From an uncultured bacterium (GTDB lineage Bacteria > Actinomycetota > Aquicultoria > SKW223 > CALKMS01): 5,949 nt of DNA. Shown here piece after piece: positions 1-5,193 of the stretch. Position 1 is the first letter of the stretch. Each line of letters starts with the position of its first letter. The translations under genes were made by a program, and so were the position numbers. The notes under the pieces are model-generated. The model did no database searches, was not told the DNA's origin, and saw only the letters and a program-made list of their open reading frames with translations. The stretch covers positions 1 to 5,949 of the forward strand of contig CALKMS010000022.1 in NCBI GenBank assembly GCA_938091145.1. Direction: 5' to 3'.

Positions 1-417
1 ATCAAGCTTGTTAATGTAAGCAATCCGAGGAACGCCATATTTGTCAGCTTGGCGCCAGACTGTTTCGGATTGTGGCTCCACACCTCCGACCGCACAAAAA
101 ATAGCTACCGCCCCGTCAAGGATGCGAAGCGAACGCTCTACCTCGACAGTAAAATCAACGTGCCCTGGTGTGTCTATTATGTTGATTCTGAAATTCTTCC
201 AGTAACAAGTAGTAGCCGCCGAAGTAATTGTTATCCCCCGTTCCTTTTCCTGAGGCATGAAATCCATCGTAGCCGAACCTTCATCAACTTCGCCAATTCG
301 GTGAACTCGGCCAGTGTAAAACAAAATCCGCTCTGTAGTCGTAGTCTTACCAGCATCTATATGAGCCATTATGCCAATGTTTCTAGTCTTTTCCAGCATT
401 TTCTTACTATCCATCAT
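1..417 (-). CDS. fusA: Elongation factor G (EF-G), N-terminal part, cut by the window edge
   Basis: EF-G is the cytoplasmic GTPase that drives tRNA-mRNA translocation on the ribosome and, with RRF, ribosome recycling. Only the first 139 residues are present; the frame runs open off the left edge. The G domain is readable: P-loop AHIDAGKT at residues 18-25, switch I RGITI with the Mg-binding Thr63, G3 DTPGH at 82-86 with catalytic His86, and G4 NKLD at 136-139, which ends exactly at the window edge. Downstream matches such as FCAVGGVEPQSETVWRQA are typical EF-G. Two tandem ATG codons (417 and 414) are both possible starts; the Shine-Dalgarno AGGTGG ends 3 nt before the first and 6 nt before the second, so the choice is open and the longer form is given. 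The gene follows rpsG by 9 nt, as in a str operon. Switch I reads MPQEKERGITI where E. coli has MEQEQERGITI, and G4 has Leu where Met is common. Both are family variants, not defects. No other GTPase of the family fits as well. Confidence 0.97.
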   Translation of the reverse strand, partial: MMDSKKMLEKTRNIGIMAHIDAGKTTTTERILFYTGRVHRIGEVDEGSATMDFMPQEKERGITITSAATTCYWKNFRINIIDTPGHVDFTVEVERSLRILDGAVAIFCAVGGVEPQSETVWRQADKYGVPRIAYINKLD

Positions 418-420
418 CTT

Positions 421-428
421 CCACCTTT
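421..428 (-). promoter_or_regulatory. Ribosome binding site of fusA
   Basis: Read on the minus strand the site is AAAGGTGG. It overlaps the TAA stop codon of rpsG (429-427), so fusA translation is probably coupled to rpsG. It lies 3 nt before the ATG at 417 and 6 nt before the ATG at 414, and does not settle which is used. The core AGGTG matches the 3' part of the full Shine-Dalgarno complement. Confidence 0.75.
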
Positions 429-897
429 ACCATCGATAATGAGCAAAAGCTCGATTCGCCTCCGCCATCTTATGAAGGTCTTCTTTCTTTTTAACGGCCG
501 CTCCTTCACCTTTGGCCGCTTCTAAAATCTCGTAAGCTAAAAGCTCATACATAGGTTTACCCTCTTTTGATCGAGCAACATTCACCATCCACCGCAAAGC
601 AAGGGTTACCCCCCTTCTTTCGTCTACCTCCATTGGCACCTGATAAGTTGCTCCACCCACGCGCCGAGGTCTAACTTCTAAAAGCGGACGAACATTCTCA
701 ACTGCCCTTTTCAACACATTCAAAGGATCTTCTTTGGTTCTCTCTTTTATTAAGTCTAACGCTTTATAAACTATCCTTTCAGCCAAACTTTTTTTTCCTT
801 TTCGTAAAACATGAGATATCAAACGGGAAACCAGCTCATCTCCATAAACTAAATCCGGTTCAATTGTTCGCTTAGGAACAGGACCTCTTCTTGGCAA
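427..897 (-). CDS. rpsG: 30S ribosomal protein S7
   Basis: S7 is a primary assembly protein of the small-subunit head; it binds the 3' major domain of 16S rRNA and lines the E-site mRNA and tRNA exit. The 156-residue product has the normal bacterial length and begins MPRRGPVPKR. It shows the S7 signature around GKKS at residues 34-37, the rRNA-binding beta-hairpin region RPRRVGGATYQVP at 76-88, and the classic C-terminus KKEDLHKMAEANRAFAHYRW. The start is TTG at 897-895: an in-frame TGA lies immediately upstream (900-898), and the next in-frame Met is residue 89, so TTG must be read as the initiator. A Shine-Dalgarno AGGTGG ends 5 nt before it. The gene is 9 nt after rpsL and 9 nt before fusA, as part of the str operon. 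In E. coli S7 represses the operon by binding a long rpsL-rpsG intercistronic region; the short spacer here leaves no room for that site. Confidence 0.98.
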   Translation of the reverse strand: MPRRGPVPKRTIEPDLVYGDELVSRLISHVLRKGKKSLAERIVYKALDLIKERTKEDPLNVLKRAVENVRPLLEVRPRRVGGATYQVPMEVDERRGVTLALRWMVNVARSKEGKPMYELLAYEILEAAKGEGAAVKKKEDLHKMAEANRAFAHYRW

Positions 898-902
898 TCA
901 AA

Positions 903-908
903 CCACCT
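903..908 (-). promoter_or_regulatory. Ribosome binding site of rpsG (supports the TTG start)
   Basis: The minus strand reads AGGTGG, overlapping the TAG stop of rpsL (909-907), then TTTGA and the TTG start at 897. The 5-nt spacing supports TTG initiation. The same hexamer precedes fusA, and the overlap with the rpsL stop suggests translational coupling. Confidence 0.8.
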
Positions 909-1281
909 AACTCTTAGGCGCCTTAGCGCCATATTTTGAACGACCCTGGCGACGCCCCTCAACTGCCGCCGCATCATAAACATTTCTAATTACCTTATAT
1001 CTGACGCCAGGCAAGTCTTTTACTCTTCCGCCTCTTATTAAAACAATCGAATGCTCTTGAAGGTTGTGTCCAATTCCCGGAATATAAGAAGTTACTTCCA
1101 TCCCATTTGTCAGCCTTACCCTGGCAATCTTTCGTAAAGCCGAATTCGGCTTCTTAGGTGTTGTAGTAGAAACGCGAACACAAACCCCTCTTTTCTGGGG
1201 ATTTCCCCCCAGAGCCGGTGTTTTGCTTTTCCAAATTGTTTTTTTCCTACCTTTTCTAATTAACTGATTAATTGTTGGCAT
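907..1281 (-). CDS. rpsL: 30S ribosomal protein S12
   Basis: S12 sits at the decoding centre of the 30S subunit, contacts the codon-anticodon helix in the A site and sets translational accuracy; it is the classical streptomycin-resistance protein. The 124-residue product equals the E. coli length and aligns without gaps by eye. Key segments are PQKRGVC at 28-34, the decoding loop TPKKPNSALRK at 41-51, GHNLQEHS at 71-78 and RGGRVKDLPGVRY at 83-95. Lys43, Lys44, Lys88 and Asp89 (the residue methylthiolated by RimO in E. coli) are all wild type, so no known resistance substitution is seen at these sites. Residue 38 is Ser where Tyr is common, and residue 70 is Ile where Glu is common; both look like lineage variation. 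The start is ATG at 1281, with AGAGG ending 4 nt upstream. The gene lies 70 nt after rpoC and heads rpsL-rpsG-fusA. A near-consensus promoter lies just upstream. Confidence 0.99.
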   Translation of the reverse strand: MPTINQLIRKGRKKTIWKSKTPALGGNPQKRGVCVRVSTTTPKKPNSALRKIARVRLTNGMEVTSYIPGIGHNLQEHSIVLIRGGRVKDLPGVRYKVIRNVYDAAAVEGRRQGRSKYGAKAPKS

Positions 1282-1284
1282 TTT

Positions 1285-1300
1285 ACCTCTTCAAAAAGGT
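1285..1300 (-). promoter_or_regulatory. rpsL ribosome binding site, inside a small possible hairpin
   Basis: The minus strand reads AGAGGT (1290-1285), a good Shine-Dalgarno 4 nt before the rpsL ATG. The preceding ACCTTT (1300-1295) can pair with it base for base (one U-G pair) around a UUGA loop, giving a 6-bp stem that would occlude the Shine-Dalgarno. The binding site is well supported. The regulatory meaning of the stem is an inference, because short pyrimidine runs upstream of a Shine-Dalgarno can pair by chance. Confidence 0.6.
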
Positions 1301-1333
1301 TTTTCCCTTACGAGCCCAAGACAACAATCGCTG

Positions 1334-1362
1334 ATTCTATCTTAAATTCCTTTAACTGTCAA
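1334..1362 (-). promoter_or_regulatory. Near-consensus sigma70/sigmaA-type promoter for rpsL-rpsG-fusA
   Basis: On the minus strand there is a perfect -35 hexamer TTGACA (1362-1357), a spacer of exactly 17 bp (1356-1340), and a -10 hexamer TAGAAT (1339-1334) matching TATAAT in five of six positions. The -35 is written into the last codons of rpoC (Val-Asp-Ser) and the rpoC TAA stop lies in the spacer. The discriminator CAGCG is G+C-rich, and a purine at 1328 sits where transcription would start, giving a leader of about 47 nt before the rpsL ATG. It points towards rpsL and would allow the str genes to be expressed independently of rpoBC. Its activity is inferred from sequence only. Confidence 0.7.
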
Positions 1363-4300
1363 CTTTTTCTTCAGCCATAATTTGTTTTTTTTCAGCCGCA
1401 CTTACTTCAGAAGAACTATTGATACCCCCACCTAAAAGCTGCAAAGCCTCTTCTGCTTGTATTGCTTCTTCGCCCTCGATCTTCGGTTCTACCATCCGAT
1501 GCAATTTAAAACCACAGCCACAAGGAATAATCTTGCCAATGATCACATTTTCCTTAAGGCCAGTAAGATAATCTATATCTCCTTTAATTGCTGCTTCTGT
1601 TAACACTCGAGTTGTCTCCTGGAAAGAAGCAGCTGAAAGCCAGCTTTCCGCTGCCAGCGCCGCCTTGGTAATTCCCATCAAAACCTGCTTAGCTGAAGCC
1701 GGTTTGCCCCCCTGCTCTCTCACTTTCTCGTTTTCTCTTTCAAAAACAAATCGATCCACTATCTGCCCTGGCAAGAAATCGGTGTCACCAGGGTCAGTTA
1801 TACTCACGCGCCGCAACATCTGGCGAATGATTATCTCGATGTGCTTGTCATTTATCTCAACCGCCTGGGAACGATAAACCTTTTGAACTTCATTAAGTAA
1901 GTACAACTGGACAGCTTGTAACCCCTTAATCCTCAAAATATCCTGAGGTTTCAATGAGCCCTCAGTGAGCTGATCGCCAGCTTTAACTGTTGCTCCATTA
2001 GCCACTTTAATATGCACTCTCTTGGAAACAGTATAGGTTTTTTCCCGACCGCTTTCGGTATGGATGACAATTTTTTTGAACTTTTTACCTTCTTTAATCT
2101 CTACTTTACCAGAGACCTCACTTACTAAAGCCAAACCCTTTGGTTTTCGAGCCTCAAAAAGTTCAACCACCCGGGGTAAACCATGAGTTATGTCTTCTCC
2201 CACAACACCACCCATATGGAAAGTTCTCATTGTCAACTGAGTTCCTGGTTCGCCGATAGATTGAGCAGCTATAATACCTACCGCCTCGCCCACTTCTACC
2301 AGGCGCCGTTCGGCCAGCGCCCAACCATAACATTTTTGGCATACCCCATAAGGCGCATTGCAATATAAAACACTTCTCACCATTACTTCACTCAGACTGC
2401 TTTTCTTCGCCGCATCAACAATCCTTCTCAGAACCACTTCATCGATCTCTTGGTCAGCATCAACAATTAACTCTCCCGTCTCTGGATCGACGACTGGCTC
2501 CAAGGTTATCCGACCAATCAGATTCCGATTGGGATTTCCTTCATCATCAAAAACCGGCTTCGGTATCCCTTGAGTTGATCCACAGTCTTCTTCTCGAACG
2601 ATAACATCATGAGAAACATCGACCAGTCTACGCGTCAAATACCCGGAATCAGCTGTTCGCAAAGCAGTATCAGCCAACCCTTTTCGGGCCCCATGAGTAG
2701 AAATAAAGTACTCTAAAACAGAAAGGCCCTCTCTAAAATTGGATTTAATCGGTCGGTCGATAATTTCCCCCTTAGGGTTAGCGACCAAGCCTCGCATTCC
2801 TGCCAACTGCCGAACCTGTTTAATGCTACCGCGGGCACCAGAGTTTGCCATCAGGTAAATTGGATTAAACTTTGAAAAGTTCTTTTCCATTGCTTCCTTT
2901 ACCTCATCGGTTGCTCTGTTCCAAAGCTCAACAACACGCTTATGACGCTCACTCTCCGTTATTAAACCGCTACGAAACTGCTGTTCAATTTCGTTCGCCA
3001 TTTTTTCATAATTCTCCAAGATTTTCTCTTTTTCAGGAGGTATCTTCATGTCATCAATTCCGATGGTAAAACCAGGCTTTGAAGCATATTCAAAACCAAT
3101 CTCCTTTAGGTTATCAAGAATTTCGCCCACTTGCGCTACATCATATAGCCTGTAAAACTCCTCAACCATTTCGACGATTTTTTTCTTATTTACTTCACAG
3201 TTAACATAAGGGTAGTCCTCGGGCAAAGCTCGGTTGAAAATAAGCCGCCCAACAGTAGTTTCTATTAAACCTTTAGCTTTTTTAGATCTCATGCGAACCT
3301 TCACTCTAGCTTGAAGATGAACCTCCCCCAACTCATAAGCTTTGATTGCCTCTTCCGGATTGGCAAAAACCTTACCATTGCCTCTAACTTCCCGATCGGC
3401 ATCAGCTGTTAGATAGTAAATTCCCAGCACCATATCCTGTGTTGGTGCCACCAAAGGACGACCGCTAGCGGGAGAAAGGGCATTATTAACAGAAAGCATC
3501 AGAATTCTTGCCTCTGCCTGCGCTGCAACCGAAAGAGGCACATGAACAGCCATTTGATCACCATCAAAGTCAGCGTTAAATGGAGGACAAACCAGTGGGT
3601 GAATTCGAATGGCTTTACCCTCTACCAAAACGGGCTCAAAAGCTTGAATTCCTAAACGATGAAGAGTTGGGGCCCGGTTCAATAAAACAGCTTTATCCTT
3701 GATGACATCTTCAAGAACATCCCAAACTACCGGCCTCAACCTTTCTATTATTTTTTTCGCTCCCTTAATATTCAGAGCGTGACCTAACTCAACCAGTCTC
3801 CGCATCACAAAAGGCTTAAATAATTCCAGAGCCATTATTTTGGGAAGGCCACACTGGTGGAGCTTAAGATTGGGGCCGACCACAATCACCGACCGACCAG
3901 AGTAGTCAACTCTTTTACCCAAAAGATTTTGACGAAATCTTCCTTGCTTGCCTTTAAGCATATCCGAAAGAGACTTAAGTGGCCGATTATTGGTTCCCAA
4001 AACAGGCCTTGACCTTTTTTCGTTATCAAACAAAGCATCAACAGCTTCTTGAAGCATTCTCTTCTCATTGTTGACGATTATTTCTGGAGCACCAAGATCG
4101 AGAAGTTTCTTCAAGCGATTATTCCGATTAATTACCCGGCGATAGAGGTCATTTAAGTCGGAGGATGCAAAACGCCCACCGTCTAACTGAACCATCGGTC
4201 TTATCTCAGGAGGTAAAACTGGCAAAACCTCAAGAATCATCCACTCCGGTCGATTACCCGATTTTAAGAAAGCACTTATTATTTTTAGCCTTTTGATAGC

Positions 4301-5179
4301 TTTAATACACTTTGGTCCTTTGCTACGCTTTATTTCCTTCCTTAACTCCTTAGCTTCCTTTTCTAAATCAATTTTCTGCAAAATTTCTTTAATAGCTTCC
4401 GCTCCCATTCCACCAACAAAGTAATCGCCATAGCGATAACGCATTTCCCGATAAACTTCTTCGTCGTGAATGACATCGCGCTCCTTAAGCTTTTCGAAAG
4501 TTGCAAAGGCTTCTGTTATTCTCTTCTTTTCTTCTCCAAAATACTCTACCTTCTCTTCGATTAACGCTTCATATTCTTTTCTTATTTTCTCTTCGGCGCT
4601 TTTTGTCAGGCCTTTCTCTTTGTCTAATGAAGCTAACTTCTCGTCCCTTTCATTTTCTAACCTCTTAATCTCAGAAGCCAACTCTTCATCCAATGACTTT
4701 ATGTCTTCCTCCAACTCCTTTTTCAGGGCGCTTAAATCTTGGGCTCTCTTTTTAGCATCGACACTGATGATAATTGGAGCAGCAAAATATATTACCCTTT
4801 CCAAATCTTTAGAAGAAATATCAAGTAAATAGGCCATGCGGGAAGGAACGCCTTTAAAGAACCAAATGTGAGCTACTGGAGCTGCTAATTCAATATGCCC
4901 CATTCGCTCTCTTCTAACTCGAGAATTAGTCACTTCAACACCACACTTCTCACAAACAATTCCTTTGAAACGCACTTTTCGATATTTTCCACAATAGCAC
5001 TCAAAATCTTTAACTGGACCAAAAATTTTTTCACAGAAAAGACCGTCTCTTTCAGGCTTTAAAGTTCGGTAATTGATTGTCTCTGGCTTCTTGACCTCAC
5101 CGTGAGACCAGCTTCTGATCCGACTTGGTGATGCCAGAGAAATCTTTACTGCGTCAAAACTATTTATATCCACAGACAA
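1352..5179 (-). CDS. rpoC: DNA-directed RNA polymerase subunit beta'
   Basis: Beta' forms, with beta, the active-site cleft and clamp of RNA polymerase. Residues are numbered from the TTG at 5179 (1275 aa). Landmarks in order: zinc site 1 at Cys61, 63, 76 and 79; a Lys/Glu-rich coiled-coil-like insertion at about 141-232; sigma-binding clamp helices around 344-383; GKRVDYSGRSVIVVGP at 421-436; catalytic NADFDGDQM at 535-543, with Asp537, 539 and 541 binding Mg; F-loop NSGARGS at 779-785; zinc site 2 at Cys866, 940, 947 and 950; bridge helix about 815-851 with hinge HGARKG; and trigger loop TMRTFH at 983-988, with no large insertion. The length and the N-terminal insertion resemble actinobacterial beta'. 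The C-terminal motif usually read as IPAGTG is IPCGCG here (Cys1220, Cys1222), followed by a variable Glu-rich tail. Start choice: the TTG is only 2 nt from the GGGGGG ribosome site, while GTG at 5173, two codons later, is 8 nt away and is probably the true start; the longer form is given. It follows rpoB by 14 nt in one operon. Confidence 0.98.
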   Translation of the reverse strand: MSVDINSFDAVKISLASPSRIRSWSHGEVKKPETINYRTLKPERDGLFCEKIFGPVKDFECYCGKYRKVRFKGIVCEKCGVEVTNSRVRRERMGHIELAAPVAHIWFFKGVPSRMAYLLDISSKDLERVIYFAAPIIISVDAKKRAQDLSALKKELEEDIKSLDEELASEIKRLENERDEKLASLDKEKGLTKSAEEKIRKEYEALIEEKVEYFGEEKKRITEAFATFEKLKERDVIHDEEVYREMRYRYGDYFVGGMGAEAIKEILQKIDLEKEAKELRKEIKRSKGPKCIKAIKRLKIISAFLKSGNRPEWMILEVLPVLPPEIRPMVQLDGGRFASSDLNDLYRRVINRNNRLKKLLDLGAPEIIVNNEKRMLQEAVDALFDNEKRSRPVLGTNNRPLKSLSDMLKGKQGRFRQNLLGKRVDYSGRSVIVVGPNLKLHQCGLPKIMALELFKPFVMRRLVELGHALNIKGAKKIIERLRPVVWDVLEDVIKDKAVLLNRAPTLHRLGIQAFEPVLVEGKAIRIHPLVCPPFNADFDGDQMAVHVPLSVAAQAEARILMLSVNNALSPASGRPLVAPTQDMVLGIYYLTADADREVRGNGKVFANPEEAIKAYELGEVHLQARVKVRMRSKKAKGLIETTVGRLIFNRALPEDYPYVNCEVNKKKIVEMVEEFYRLYDVAQVGEILDNLKEIGFEYASKPGFTIGIDDMKIPPEKEKILENYEKMANEIEQQFRSGLITESERHKRVVELWNRATDEVKEAMEKNFSKFNPIYLMANSGARGSIKQVRQLAGMRGLVANPKGEIIDRPIKSNFREGLSVLEYFISTHGARKGLADTALRTADSGYLTRRLVDVSHDVIVREEDCGSTQGIPKPVFDDEGNPNRNLIGRITLEPVVDPETGELIVDADQEIDEVVLRRIVDAAKKSSLSEVMVRSVLYCNAPYGVCQKCYGWALAERRLVEVGEAVGIIAAQSIGEPGTQLTMRTFHMGGVVGEDITHGLPRVVELFEARKPKGLALVSEVSGKVEIKEGKKFKKIVIHTESGREKTYTVSKRVHIKVANGATVKAGDQLTEGSLKPQDILRIKGLQAVQLYLLNEVQKVYRSQAVEINDKHIEIIIRQMLRRVSITDPGDTDFLPGQIVDRFVFERENEKVREQGGKPASAKQVLMGITKAALAAESWLSAASFQETTRVLTEAAIKGDIDYLTGLKENVIIGKIIPCGCGFKLHRMVEPKIEGEEAIQAEEALQLLGGGINSSSEVSAAEKKQIMAEEKVDS

Positions 5180-5181
5180 AT

Positions 5182-5187
5182 CCCCCC
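5182..5187 (-). promoter_or_regulatory. Poly-G ribosome binding site of rpoC
   Basis: The minus strand carries six consecutive G in the rpoB-rpoC spacer. They can pair with the CCUCC of 16S rRNA with one G-U pair. Spacing is 2 nt to the TTG at 5179 but 8 nt to the GTG at 5173, which favours the GTG as the real rpoC start. Confidence 0.6.
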
Positions 5188-5193
5188 AAAATA

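Noticed and set aside
49..525. A 158-codon open frame on the plus strand
   Set aside because: It lies antisense to the start of fusA and the end of rpsG, both unmistakable. The translation resembles no family, and it has no convincing ribosome site.
1168..1170. Ser instead of Tyr at residue 38 of S12, considered as a drug-resistance change
   Set aside because: This position varies between phyla and is outside the known streptomycin sites; Lys43 and Lys88 are wild type.
1342..1355. The inverted repeat TTAAA-GGAA-TTTAA at the end of rpoC, as a terminator or operator
   Set aside because: The stem is only five A-T pairs with no following U-run, so it is too weak for an intrinsic terminator. It lies in the spacer of the predicted promoter and is probably chance A+T sequence.
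2163..2363. A 66-codon minus-strand frame within rpoC
   Set aside because: It is an out-of-frame shadow of the zinc-site-2 to trigger-loop part of beta', whose own frame is intact and conserved throughout.
3035..3155. A plus-strand AGGAGGT, 6-nt spacing, ATG and a 35-codon frame, looking like a small gene
   Set aside because: It is fully antisense to conserved rpoC coding sequence (DDMKIPPEKEK region); CCTCC-type codons for Pro-Pro-Glu create the apparent ribosome site. No promoter or recognisable peptide was seen.
4470..4832. A 120-codon Ser/Phe-rich open frame on the plus strand
   Set aside because: It is the complement of the Lys/Glu-rich coiled-coil region of rpoC; GAA/AAG-rich coding sequence naturally leaves long Ser/Phe/Leu-rich antisense frames open.
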